Assembly (NCBI RefSeq): GCF_023701525.1
Contig: NZ_JAMQAW010000002.1
Location: 398,785 to 444,144 of the forward strand
DNA: 45,360 nt
From: Streptomyces albipurpureus
Lineage (GTDB): Bacteria; Actinomycetota; Actinomycetes; Streptomycetales; Streptomycetaceae
Direction of reading: 5' to 3'
A model generated the notes under the pieces. It saw nothing but the letters and a program-made list of their open reading frames with translations, ran no database searches and was not told the origin of the DNA. A program made the position numbers and the translations under genes. Below, one piece after another: positions 7,693 to 16,161 of the stretch; position 1 is the first letter of the stretch, and the number at the start of each line of letters is the position of its first letter.

Positions 7693-7962
7693 ACCGAGAG
7701 CGCCGACCCGCTCGACCTGTTCGAGGGGTGCGCTCGCCGGGCCTCGCGCCGCCGTGCCGCGAGGGGGTGCGCTTCGCCGATCGGCCGGCACGGGCAACCG
7801 CGACCGGCCTCGGGTCACAGGTCACAGGTCACAGGTCACGCCAACACCGAGGCTCCCACCTGCCGTGTTGGCATGCGATACGGCACGGCCGTATCCCACC
7901 TGCGAGGGCTCATCGCGTTTCTGGTCACCCATCGGACCATCCAGTCGAACAGCGGCTCGAAG
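7693..7962. other. Convergent intergenic region between IclR and Lrp genes
   Basis: This gap separates the 3' ends of two convergent regulators. It holds the short tandem repeat at 7813-7839, an imperfect direct repeat of CGAGGGGTGCGCTCGCCG (7722-7739 and, with two extra bases, 7760-7779), and a small hairpin GATACGG-N5-CCGTATC (7877-7895) that could end transcription. No gene was seen. Confidence 0.5.
7813..7839. repeat. Heptanucleotide tandem repeat GGTCACA
   Basis: GGTCACA occurs three times in perfect tandem (7813, 7820, 7827), followed by GGTCAC at 7834-7839. It lies in the non-coding gap between convergent genes, where copy number could vary freely. Confidence 0.9.
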
Positions 7963-8442
7963 TTACTGCTCGGCAGCCCGCCGCAGCAGCGGTGTCAGCC
8001 GGTAGTCGACGAGTTGGCGCATCACGAGGGCGGTGTTGGTGCGTTCCACCCCGGGGATGCCCAGGATCTGGCCCGCCACGCGGTAGAGATCGTCGGCGTC
8101 GGTGGCGACGACATGTACGAGCAGGTCGGTCTCGCCCGAGAGGCCGTGCACCTGGAGCACTTCGGGGACGGCCGCGAGGGCCTCCGCCACCTGGTCCAGC
8201 CTGCGCTGGGTGACCTGGGTGGTCACAAAGGCGGTCAGGGGATAGCCCAGGGCCGTGGGATCGACCCGGCGTTCGAAGGAGCGCAGCTTGGCGCCACCGT
8301 CGAGCGAGGCCAGACGTGCCTGAACGGTGTTGCGACTCAACCCGCTCTGTTCGGCGAGCGCAACGGTCGTGGCGCGGGGATGCTCGGTAAGGGCCAGCAG
8401 CAGGCGGGCATCGGTGGGGTCGATCCGTTCGGGCTTGGGCAT
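7963..8442 (-). CDS. Lrp/AsnC-family transcriptional regulator
   Basis: The product is 159 aa starting MPKPERIDPTDARLLLALTEHPRATTVALAEQSGLSRNTVQARL, the typical AsnC helix-turn-helix at residues 8-55. It is followed by a RAM/ligand domain (about 68-145: TAFVTTQVTQRRLDQVAEALAAVPEVLQVHGLSGETDLLVHVVATDADDL). Lrp-type octamers sense amino acids. The gene is divergent from a homodimeric 2-oxoacid dehydrogenase E1. That arrangement recalls mdeR-mdeB of Pseudomonas methionine catabolism, where an Lrp-type protein controls an alpha-ketobutyrate dehydrogenase E1. A methionine-gamma-lyase gene is absent here. ATG 8442 has GAAAGG upstream. Confidence 0.92.
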   Translation of the reverse strand: MPKPERIDPTDARLLLALTEHPRATTVALAEQSGLSRNTVQARLASLDGGAKLRSFERRVDPTALGYPLTAFVTTQVTQRRLDQVAEALAAVPEVLQVHGLSGETDLLVHVVATDADDLYRVAGQILGIPGVERTNTALVMRQLVDYRLTPLLRRAAEQ

Positions 8443-8475
8443 GGTGCTGCCTTTCGGAAAGGGTGAAGGCCATTG

Positions 8476-8517
8476 ATTGTGCATTCTGCGCAATTTCCCC
8501 GTGGGAACTTGTGCACA
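8476..8517. promoter_or_regulatory. Candidate Lrp operator pair
   Basis: The AT-richer part of the divergent Lrp/E1 gap contains TTGTGCA-TTC-TGCGCAA (8477-8493, one mismatch between arms, flanked by A and T that also pair). A second TTGTGCA lies in the perfect palindrome TGTGCACA (8510-8517). The two TTGTGCA boxes start 32 bp apart, about three helical turns, as expected for cooperative Lrp dimers on one DNA face. The site is 34-75 bp upstream of the Lrp start. Confidence 0.5.
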
Positions 8518-8708
8518 TCCTGGTGTGGTGGTGTCCTTGTTGACAACGACTGCACCCTCCTTGGAGCGCTGCGCCGACTGTGACCCGGTCGGTCCGACTC
8601 GCCCCGGGGCAGTACCGCGCCGCGTGTCTTCCACGCGCCCCCACTTCTGTCTTTTCCAGTACGCCGCTCCCTGTGTTCCGGGGGTCGAGCGTGAGGAGGC
8701 CCGTTTCC

Positions 8709-11036
8709 ATGTCCACTGCATCTGAGACCCGTCGGCGTTCCGCGACCGATCCCCTCGCCGCCCTCAGCGAGGTCGAGGATCGCGTGCTGTGGCTTTCCAG
8801 CGCGATCGTCGACCACGCGAACCGGGTACGGCCCAACCCTTCCGGTCTGAAGGTCGGCGGCCACCAGGCTTCGTCGGCGTCGATGGTGTCCATCATGACC
8901 GCGCTGTGGTTTCGCCATCTGCGCCCCGAGGACCGGGTGTCGGTCAAGCCGCACGCCTCGCCCGTCCTGCACTCCATCAACTACCTGCTCGGTGAGCTGG
9001 ACGCCTCCTACCTGCCGACGCTGCGCGCCTGGGGTGGTCTGCAGAGCTACCCGAGCCGATCGAAGGACCCCGATCCGGTCGACTACTCCACCGGCTCGGT
9101 GGGCATCGGTGCCACCGCCACGATCTGGGGGGCGCTGGCCCGCCGGTACACGGACAAGTCCGGCGACGGCGGCTTCCGGGGTCGGCAGTACGCCCTGGTC
9201 GGCGACGCCGAGCTCGATGAGGGCGCCGTCTGGGAGGCGCTGATCGACCCGCAGGTCCCGGAACTGGGTGAGCTGGTGTGGATCGTCGACCTGAACCGGC
9301 AGTCCCTGGACCGCGTCGTTCCGAACATCGCCGCGGACCGGCTGAGGAGCATGTTCGCGGCCGCCGGCTGGCAGGTCCTCACCCTCAAGTACGGCACGCT
9401 GCTGGAGGAGCTGTTCACCCGGCCCGGCGGGGACGCGCTGCGCTCCCGGATCGACACCATGTCCAACCCCGAGTACCAGCGGCTGCTGCGTTGCCCGGCG
9501 GACGAACTGCGCGAGCGACTGCCGGGAACCGGCGCGGGTGCCGATCAGGTCTCCGGCCTGCTGGCGCAGCTCGACGACGCGCTGCTGACCGAGGCGATCC
9601 GCAACCTGGGCGGCCACGACATGGCCGCCCTGGACATGGCCCTGTCCTCGATCGACGACACCCGTCCCACCGTCATCCTGGCCTATACGGTCAAGGGCTA
9701 CGGTCTGCCGTCCCAGGGCCACCCCCAGAACCACTCCTCGCTGCTGACGGAACAGCAGATGCGTGAACTCGCCGACCGGGTCGGCACCGATCCCGACCAG
9801 CCCTGGACCGGGTTCGCACCCGACTCAGCCGCGGGACGGCTGTGCGCGCAGACCGCGACGCGTCTGCACCGCGACGACCCGGCTCCGGTGGCCCCACCGG
9901 CTCTCCCCATGGACATCGGCCGCACCCCGGCCGGTACGGCGACCACCCAGGCCGCGCTGGGCCGCGTACTGCTCGACCTGACCCGGTCCGCGCCGGAGGC
10001 GGCCGCCAGGGTGGTGACCGTGAGTCCGGACGTGAGCTCGTCGACCAATCTGGGCGGCTGGGTGAACAAGGTGGGTGTCTGGTCGGCCGGTGAGCGTACG
10101 GACTGGTTCGCCGACGACCCGGAGACCATTCTGCACTGGCGCGAGAAGCCCACCGGGCAGCACATCGAGTTGGGTATCGCCGAGACCAATCTGGTCGGTC
10201 TGCTGGGAGAGCTGGGCGCGACCTGGAGCCGGTGGGGTGAGCCCCTGCTGCCCATCGGTGTGATGTACGACCCCTTCGTCCAACGAGCCTTGGAACCGTG
10301 GTCCTTCGGTCTCTACGCCGGCGGCCAGTCGATCCTGGTCGGCACCCCCTCCGGGGTGACCCTCGCCCCCGAGGGCGGGGCTCACCAGTCCATCACCACC
10401 CCGTCCCTCGGCCTCGAACAGCCCGGCTGCGTCACCTATGAGCCGGCGTTCGCCATCGACACGGAGTGGACCCTGCTGGCCTCCCTCGCCCGTCTGGGTA
10501 GGTCCGATGGCACCTCCGCCTATCTGCGGCTCTCCACCCGGCCGGTCGACCAGACCCTGGCCGCCGTGCCCACGGACCCCGCGGCCCGCGAACGCCGCAG
10601 GCAACAGGTCGTCGCGGGCGCCTACCCGCTACTGAGGCGCGAGGGCGCCCAGGTCACCATCGCCGCCATGGGCGCGATGGTCACCGAGGCGCTGGCCGCC
10701 GCCGACCGGCTGCACCAGATGGGGATCCCAGCGGACGTGGTGTGCGTGACCAGCCCGGGCCTGCTCTTCCGCGCCCTCAACGCCCGCCTCGGGCAGGACG
10801 ACGCCCCCGACTGGATCCTCGACCAGGCATTCCCCGTCGACCGGGCGGCCCCGCTGGTCACCGTCCTGGACGGGCACCCGCACACCCTGGCGTTCCTCTC
10901 CACCATCCACCAGGTGCCGCTGCGCACCCTGGGGGTCACCCGCTTCGGGCAGTCCGGTTCGCTGGAGGAGGTCTACCGCTACCACCGGATCGACACCGAC
11001 AGCATCATCCGAGCCGCCCTCGACCTCACCGAGTAG
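8709..11036 (+). CDS. Homodimeric 2-oxoacid dehydrogenase E1 (AceE/MdeB-like)
   Basis: The product is 775 aa, shorter than the roughly 890-aa AceE. It has an N-terminal ThDP-binding transketolase domain, a central pyrimidine-binding domain (about 420-600: AALGRVLLDLTRSAPEAAARVVTVSPDVSSSTNLGG, HIELGIAETNLVGLLGELG) and a C-terminal domain. The ThDP motif at residue 165 reads GDAELDEG...VDLNRQSLD, with Ala in place of the third Gly of GDG. It should decarboxylate a 2-oxoacid and pass the acyl group to a lipoylated E2 encoded elsewhere. The divergent Lrp gene suggests amino-acid-derived 2-oxoacids (for example 2-oxobutyrate) rather than housekeeping pyruvate. ATG 8709 has AGGAGG nine bases upstream. 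Confidence 0.85.
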   Translation: MSTASETRRRSATDPLAALSEVEDRVLWLSSAIVDHANRVRPNPSGLKVGGHQASSASMVSIMTALWFRHLRPEDRVSVKPHASPVLHSINYLLGELDASYLPTLRAWGGLQSYPSRSKDPDPVDYSTGSVGIGATATIWGALARRYTDKSGDGGFRGRQYALVGDAELDEGAVWEALIDPQVPELGELVWIVDLNRQSLDRVVPNIAADRLRSMFAAAGWQVLTLKYGTLLEELFTRPGGDALRSRIDTMSNPEYQRLLRCPADELRERLPGTGAGADQVSGLLAQLDDALLTEAIRNLGGHDMAALDMALSSIDDTRPTVILAYTVKGYGLPSQGHPQNHSSLLTEQQMRELADRVGTDPDQPWTGFAPDSAAGRLCAQTATRLHRDDPAPVAPPALPMDIGRTPAGTATTQAALGRVLLDLTRSAPEAAARVVTVSPDVSSSTNLGGWVNKVGVWSAGERTDWFADDPETILHWREKPTGQHIELGIAETNLVGLLGELGATWSRWGEPLLPIGVMYDPFVQRALEPWSFGLYAGGQSILVGTPSGVTLAPEGGAHQSITTPSLGLEQPGCVTYEPAFAIDTEWTLLASLARLGRSDGTSAYLRLSTRPVDQTLAAVPTDPAARERRRQQVVAGAYPLLRREGAQVTIAAMGAMVTEALAAADRLHQMGIPADVVCVTSPGLLFRALNARLGQDDAPDWILDQAFPVDRAAPLVTVLDGHPHTLAFLSTIHQVPLRTLGVTRFGQSGSLEEVYRYHRIDTDSIIRAALDLTE

Positions 11037-11081
11037 AGCGCCCACCACACCAACCGCCCCGGGCCGCCCCCGACGCCGCAA

Positions 11082-11116
11082 CACCGCAGAACGCGGAGTT
11101 CCTGACATCTGCGGTG
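11082..11116. terminator. Hairpin between convergent E1 and lipase genes
   Basis: A perfect 9-bp stem, CACCGCAGA (11082-11090) with TCTGCGGTG (11108-11116), has a 17-base loop. It lies between the stops at 11036 and 11171 and could act in both directions. There is no U tract, as is common in Streptomyces. Confidence 0.5.
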
Positions 11117-11170
11117 GAGACGGACCGGGGTCGCACATAGGCGCGCGATGCCTGGGGGGTGTGTTGTGTG

Positions 11171-12028
11171 TCAGATGCCGATGGTGGTGAAGGGGAGGCA
11201 TCGGAACGGCTTGGAGTGCTCGGGGTCGAGTCGGTTGAGCACGAGTTGGGCGACGTTGGGGTCGATGGCCAGCCCGAGATGACCGGCCGAGTCCAGGCGG
11301 CACTTGTCCTGGAGGACGATGTTGGTGACGTTGTCTCCCGTGAGCAGACCGCTGGTGTACGGCGTGACGACGCGGTCGTAGCGGGTGACGATGCTGGTGT
11401 ACGTCGGTCCGGGGACGGCGACGGGGCCGTCGTTGAGTTTGGCGAGGAAGGCCGAGCCGGGCAGGTAGTCCGTACAGGCTCCGCACCCGACGCCGGTCAG
11501 CAGGCCCTGGAGTTTGAGGGCGGCGGCCAGGCTCGCCAGGCCGTTCAGTGTGGTGCCACGGAAGTTGGATCCGAATCCGACGAAGTCGTCGACCTTGGAG
11601 GCTCCGCCCAGGTACTTGATGTAGTACGCCGGGACGGTGGTCCCCTCGGAGTGCCCGACGATGTCGACCTTCGCCGATCCCGTCGCCGCGCGCACCCGAT
11701 CGACGAACGCGCCCACCTCGGCGGCGCTGTCGGCCATCGGAGCGAGCCCGCCGGCCAGTTGGCCCAGCACCGTCTTGCCGTACGTCTGGGAGTAGACGCA
11801 GTAGCCGGCCGAGCGGAGGGTGGGCGCCAGGGTCAGGAAGTTGTCCCAGCCGTTGCCGCCGAGTCCATGGACGAGGACCACCGGCTCGGGGTGGGCGGCG
11901 CTGGGCCGGCAGGACCAGTTGTTCCACCCCGATCGCGGCGGGGCGTCGGCGGAGGCGGTCGCGGTCAGGGTGGTCGAAGCGAGTACGGACAGCACGAGGG
12001 CTGCCAGGAACGTGCGGAGCTTGGCCAT
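11171..12028 (-). CDS. Secreted lipase/esterase, alpha/beta hydrolase fold
   Basis: The product is 285 aa. A Sec signal peptide spans residues 1 to about 27 (MAKLRTFLAALVLSVLASTT, then Ala-Ser-Ala). The oxyanion segment is VVLVHGLGGNGWDNF (residues 50-64). The nucleophile elbow is GHSEG with Ser127, and likely triad partners are Asp218 (TRYDRVVTP) and His250 (DSAGHLGL). Several Cys residues (40, 77, 182, 185, 243, 277) suggest disulfides in an exported enzyme. The layout matches Streptomyces triacylglycerol lipases of the LipA/EstA type with a GHSxG motif. ATG 12028 has AAGGAG upstream, and that site lies inside an inverted repeat that could hide it. The TetR gene lies 150 bp upstream on the same strand. 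Confidence 0.9.
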   Translation of the reverse strand: MAKLRTFLAALVLSVLASTTLTATASADAPPRSGWNNWSCRPSAAHPEPVVLVHGLGGNGWDNFLTLAPTLRSAGYCVYSQTYGKTVLGQLAGGLAPMADSAAEVGAFVDRVRAATGSAKVDIVGHSEGTTVPAYYIKYLGGASKVDDFVGFGSNFRGTTLNGLASLAAALKLQGLLTGVGCGACTDYLPGSAFLAKLNDGPVAVPGPTYTSIVTRYDRVVTPYTSGLLTGDNVTNIVLQDKCRLDSAGHLGLAIDPNVAQLVLNRLDPEHSKPFRCLPFTTIGI

Positions 12029-12037
12029 GGGGCGACT

Positions 12038-12094
12038 CCTTGTTCGCGAGTAGGTTACCCGGTAGTAGAGCATGCGCCCCTACTACGAACAAGG
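12038..12094 (-). promoter_or_regulatory. Nested inverted repeat over the lipase leader and ribosome site
   Basis: CCTTGTTCG (12038-12046) is the exact inverse of CGAACAAGG (12086-12094). Inside it, GTAGTAG (12062-12068) is inverse to CTACTAC (12080-12086), and AGTAGG (12049-12054) can compete for the latter. In the lipase mRNA the 3' arm contains the AAGGAG ribosome site, so the outer helix would hide it. As DNA, the dyads are also good TetR operator candidates, since the TetR gene is adjacent. Confidence 0.55.
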
Positions 12095-12177
12095 CATCGT
12101 TTCCAAAAAATGCGGGACGGTTCGACTCGTCCGCCAAGGGGGCTCCCCGCAGAACGCGCATCAGGCGTGAGGGAGTG

Positions 12178-12912
12178 TCAGGACTCGCCGAGTCCGGAGC
12201 TGACCACGGTGTAGAAACGATCGAGCCCGTCCTGGAGAGACCCACGATCGGCGGGCTGAGCGGTGCCGGTACCCACAAGCCAGTCGGCGATGATGTCGAA
12301 CAGGCCACCGATCAGCCCCATGGCCACCGCGTGCCCGTGCGGGCCCGCCACGATGCCCAGCCGCTGCCAAACCGTCTCGACGAAGGAGGCGGCCCACCGG
12401 CGGTTGGTACGGCGGTGCGCCTCCGCCAGCGGGGTCACGGCGCGGCCCTCGCCGAACGTCACACGCGCCACCCGCACATCGTCCACGAAGGCGTCCGCGA
12501 AGTGCCGGACGAGCGCCCGCGCGGCCTCCCTCTCGTCCTGGTCGTCATCCAGGGCGTCCAGGGCCGACGTGAGACGTCCGGTCACATCCATGACGATGCG
12601 GTCGAGCAGCGCCAGGTACACCGCCTCTTTGCCGGTGAAGACCTCGTAGAAGCTCTTGGTCCCGACGTACGCGTGCTTGCAGATCTGCTCGATCGAGGTG
12701 TCCTGATAGCCCTGGGCGGAGAACAGCTCCAACGCCGCATCCAGCAAATCCCCGCGACGCCTCGCCCGCCGTTCCCCGGCGTCCAGCCCGCGAATCCGTC
12801 GCCCGCCTCTTGCACCCTCGTCGTCCCCGACCGCACCAACCACCGACCCAACATACAGGCCGGGCCGCGCGGGCCCCGACGGCGAGGTGGCCGAGCGGAT
12901 CCCGGCCCCCAC
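12178..12912 (-). CDS. TetR-family transcriptional regulator
   Basis: The product is up to 244 aa. The helix-turn-helix (about residues 52-100) reads GDLLDAALELFSAQGYQDTSIEQICKHAYVGTKSFYEVFTGKEAVYLALLD, followed by a helical ligand domain. The start is uncertain: GTG 12912 gives a long disordered N terminus with no ribosome site, and a GTG at 12843 is an alternative close to the usual TetR length. The gene lies 150 bp upstream of the secreted lipase on the same strand, with inverted repeats in the lipase leader, so lipase control and self-control are likely (inference). Ligand unknown. Confidence 0.85.
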   Translation of the reverse strand: MGAGIRSATSPSGPARPGLYVGSVVGAVGDDEGARGGRRIRGLDAGERRARRRGDLLDAALELFSAQGYQDTSIEQICKHAYVGTKSFYEVFTGKEAVYLALLDRIVMDVTGRLTSALDALDDDQDEREAARALVRHFADAFVDDVRVARVTFGEGRAVTPLAEAHRRTNRRWAASFVETVWQRLGIVAGPHGHAVAMGLIGGLFDIIADWLVGTGTAQPADRGSLQDGLDRFYTVVSSGLGES

Positions 12913-13069
12913 GAGCAGCCGGACGGACCTTCGACGCCCGGCGGCCCTACCGCGCGTAGCGCCACGGATGCGCCTGCGCCCGGCGTCGACCGGGCGCCCG
13001 GCTTCCGGTGTGACCAGGAGATGGGCAAGGGCGCCGGCACCGCGGAACGCCCCGTCCAGGTAGCAGACG

Positions 13070-15118
13070 TCACGGGCTCTGCGAAGCGCCTGCCGGTTTC
13101 ACCGAAGGCGCCACCAGCTGGTGGTAGGCCTCCCAGATCAGCGGCGGAAAGGCGCTGCCGCGCTCGGACGCGGGGCCGCCCACACCCTGCATGGGCAGCA
13201 GCTGCGGCACGTCGGGCTTGGTGCGGAACATCGCGACCGAGGTGCTCAGCTCTTCCGTCGTCCCGATGAACCAGGCGGACTTCATACGGTCGTTCGGACC
13301 TGTCTTCCCCGCCCAGGCCGGAGAGTAGCCCTTCTGGCCCGGCGGCCCCTTCGGGGGACCGACGGCGCGCCAGCCGACCTGGAGGAGGGCCCCTCCGACG
13401 ATCGAGGCGACCTCGGGGCTCATCGCCCGCCGCTTCTTGGGCGGGTCGAAGCCATCCATCGCGACACCGTTCCACTCGACCTTGGTCACCGAGTAGGGCT
13501 CGGTGGACCGGCCCTCGTTGATGAAGGTCGTATAGGCGCTGGCCAACCGAACGGCGCTGGGAGTGGAGGTGCCGATCGAGAAGGTCGGCTCCAACTCGGC
13601 CATGCTCTCCGCGCGCAGTCCCGACGCGACCGCGAGCTCCTTGACCTTCTTCAGTCCGATCTTCTTGCCGATCTCCACGAACGGCGTGTGCTCGGATGCG
13701 ACCAGGGACGTGTAGAGGTTCATGGAAGGGACCCCCTTCACCCCCGTCTGCCTGGGCTGGAGGGGATCCAGGTCAGAGGCCTCGGCGGAACCCTCCCCGC
13801 CTTCGAGCCCCTGCTCCAGGGCCGCGGCGAACACGAAGGGTTTGAACGCCGAGGCCGCAGGCACGCCCGAGGTGTCCGCGTTGTTACTGAAGTGCTCGAT
13901 CGCGTCGGAGCCTCCGTAGACCGCGACGATCGCTCCGTCCTTGGGGCGTACCGAAGCGGCGCCGACCTGTACATGGCGGTCGTCCGCGCGCGCCTGCGGG
14001 TCCAGGTGGTCGGCGCGCACCTTCGCGACGGCGTTGGTCAGCGCGAGTACCTTGCCCTTCTCGAAGGTGGTGTGGACGCGGTAGCCGCCACCGGCGAGAT
14101 CCTTGTCGGTGAGCCCGCTGCGGCTCTTGACGTACTTGTTGGCGATATCGACCAGATAGCCGATCTGCCCGGCCTGACTGGTCGGCTTCACGGGAGGCTT
14201 CGGCTCGGGGAACTCCGTGTACTTCGCGCGTTCCTCGGCGCTCATCGTGCCAGTCGCCACCTGGCGATCCAGGATCCAGCTCCAACGGTCCTCGGCCCGT
14301 TGGCGGTTGGCGGTGCCGAGTGACGGGTCGAAGCTCTCCGCGCCTTTGAGGACAGCGGCCAGCATCGCACCCTGACTGGGGTCCAACTCCGCGGCCGGGA
14401 CACCGTAGTAGGCGTAGGAGGCGGCCTGGACGCCATAGGCGTCACGGCCGAACCACGAGGTGTTGAGATACCCCTCAAGGACCTCCGACTTGGACCGCTG
14501 GTTGCTGACCTTCAGGGAGAGGAAGAGCTCCTTGACCTTGCGGTAGACGGTCTGGTCCTGACTCAGATAGGCGTTCTTCACATACTGCTGGGTGATCGTG
14601 GAACCGCCCTGCGTCTCCTTGCCCTTGACAATGTTGACGGCTGCGCGCACGATGCCCGTCACCGAGACGCCCTTGTCGCTGTAGAAGTCCGCGTTCTCCG
14701 CCGCGATAACGGCGCGCTGGACGGACTTGGGCACCTGGGAGAGGCTGACATCCTGCCGGTTCACATCGCCTACGCTCACCATCCGGCTCCCGTCCGCCCA
14801 GTAGTAGACGGTGGCCTGCCGACGCGCGGAGTCATGCGCGTTCGGGATCTCCACCTGGATGTAGACGGTCACGAAAAGGCCGGTGACACAGCCGGTGAAG
14901 AGCAGGAACAGACCGGAGGACAACTTCCAGGAGGGCACCCAGCGGCGCCAGCCCCGCACGCCTCTTCTCGGTAAGTCGATGCGGAGTTGACGGGCCGTTC
15001 GAGCGGCTCTGCGATGGCTCTTGGCTCTGCGAGAAGCACGGCGGGTGTGCTTCGGCGGACTTCCCGTACGTTTGGTGCCTCTGGTGCGGTTCGCGCGGCG
15101 ATTGCGGGGCTGCCTCAT
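13070..15118 (-). CDS. Class A penicillin-binding protein (transglycosylase-transpeptidase)
   Basis: The product is 682 aa. A basic cytoplasmic tail (about 1-60) precedes one membrane helix (SSGLFLLFTGCVTGLFVTVYI). The GT51 domain (about 115-300) has AAENADFYSDKG with the catalytic Glu, GGSTITQQYVKN and KVKELFLSLKV. The penicillin-binding domain has the SxxK motif as SAFK and KTG in AGKTGPNDR. At the SxN position the sequence reads SLVASEHTPFVEIG, i.e. Ser-Glu-His, so the usual Asn is replaced by His. It polymerises glycan and cross-links peptidoglycan at the outer membrane face; the altered motif may change beta-lactam affinity or transpeptidation. ATG 15118 has AGGAGG 13 nt upstream; a GTG at 15154 has none. 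Confidence 0.9.
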   Translation of the reverse strand: MRQPRNRRANRTRGTKRTGSPPKHTRRASRRAKSHRRAARTARQLRIDLPRRGVRGWRRWVPSWKLSSGLFLLFTGCVTGLFVTVYIQVEIPNAHDSARRQATVYYWADGSRMVSVGDVNRQDVSLSQVPKSVQRAVIAAENADFYSDKGVSVTGIVRAAVNIVKGKETQGGSTITQQYVKNAYLSQDQTVYRKVKELFLSLKVSNQRSKSEVLEGYLNTSWFGRDAYGVQAASYAYYGVPAAELDPSQGAMLAAVLKGAESFDPSLGTANRQRAEDRWSWILDRQVATGTMSAEERAKYTEFPEPKPPVKPTSQAGQIGYLVDIANKYVKSRSGLTDKDLAGGGYRVHTTFEKGKVLALTNAVAKVRADHLDPQARADDRHVQVGAASVRPKDGAIVAVYGGSDAIEHFSNNADTSGVPAASAFKPFVFAAALEQGLEGGEGSAEASDLDPLQPRQTGVKGVPSMNLYTSLVASEHTPFVEIGKKIGLKKVKELAVASGLRAESMAELEPTFSIGTSTPSAVRLASAYTTFINEGRSTEPYSVTKVEWNGVAMDGFDPPKKRRAMSPEVASIVGGALLQVGWRAVGPPKGPPGQKGYSPAWAGKTGPNDRMKSAWFIGTTEELSTSVAMFRTKPDVPQLLPMQGVGGPASERGSAFPPLIWEAYHQLVAPSVKPAGASQSP

Positions 15119-16161
15119 GTGGTAACCGGGACCTCCTCGATCACGAACCGTCACTTCAACGCGGTAATAGGCTCGGCCGGGATGATGGTCAGACTAAGGC
15201 CACGGTTGGGTCCTTCACAAACTCTCCATAAGTGACGCGGGTCTCGTTCCACTCCACTCCACCCACGGGCAACCGGCTGACGTGCGGCAACCGAAGCGCC
15301 TCTGCGAGCACGCCTCCCGCGCCGATGGAATTCACCCCGCATTCGATGGCGGGATTCCTCGGCAAGTGGAGCAACCCTCCAATTTTCGCGGATACTTGGA
15401 GTCAGCTGCCCGGGCCACGGTCCAGCGCTTCCCGTCGACCGGCGAGGAGCGGGCCGAGCGCTGGCCTTCGGCCAACTCCGCCCGGCCGTACGGGACGCCG
15501 CGCGCCGCGCCGATTTCGCCGACAGCAACCACCCGCACGAACATGGCAGTTGGTAGGACACCGGCAGACCCGCCCTGGCCTGCGGCTCGATCTCCATCAC
15601 CGAAGGACCCTCGACCTCTGACCGGTGACCACCGCGCGTACCCCCGACCAACCGCGAGAGGCAACTTCAGGAGCGGACGGTGGACAACGAGATGCAGCCG
15701 ATCACTGAGGGTGATGAACTGGCGGCCATCGGGGATGCGACGGATGCCGATCCCTCGCCGCGATCGACGCGATGGTCGACGACGCGCCCTTGACCGGGCC
15801 AGCTCGGTCGAGGGCAGGCTCCCCAGCGCGGTCGCCGAGCGAACGCGCCGCCGGCGCGGGAACGAGTGAGGAACGCGACGAGAGCGACTGAGTGAGCGTC
15901 GACCGTACGCCGTACGCACACCCCACCGGCTACACCCGCGACCGCGAGCAGCACCCTACATCCATCGCGCGGTGATACCCGGAATCCCAGGCGCCGATGA
16001 CCGATGGCCGATTCACAACGCCCCGATGGCGAAAACATAGAAATCGAAACTGAATCGAACACTCCGGAAACACACCGGGGTAATCATTCGTCGTCGCGGC
16101 TCAATCCATGTCATCGTCACCCCAGAAGAAGTACGTCAACGGACAGTTGGGGGACTGACGA
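15119..16161. other. One-kilobase region with little coding signal
   Basis: This separates the divergent PBP and amidase genes. It contains a probable promoter stretch of lower GC around 15370-15410, a small frameshifted gene remnant at 15680-15891, and the AT-richer leader of the amidase (about 16020-16160). A minus-strand frame at 15189-15374 (TTG starts behind GGAGGG) could encode a 58-61 aa protein ending FVKDPTVALV but matches nothing recognised. No mobile element was seen. Confidence 0.45.
15680..15891 (+). pseudogene. Small acidic protein gene with a frameshift (candidate)
   Basis: A GTG at 15680 has AGGAG six bases upstream and opens VDNEMQPITEGDELAAIGDATDA. In that frame translation stops at 15793. 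A one-base shift near 15755 continues with matching style and high third-position GC as SLAAIDAMVDDAPLTGPARS, ending at a TGA at 15889-15891. The repeated LAAI and acidic helices on both sides of the shift suggest one original protein of about 70 aa. No family was recognised. It could also be an intact 37-aa protein. Confidence 0.35.

Noticed and set aside
8337..9734. 465-codon minus-strand frame across the Lrp start and the E1 gene
   Set aside because: It is the complement of the conserved E1 coding sequence and has no family features.
15189..15374. 58-61 aa minus-strand protein
   Set aside because: There is a fair ribosome site, but the sequence matches no family I recognise and the start is ambiguous; mentioned only in the region note.
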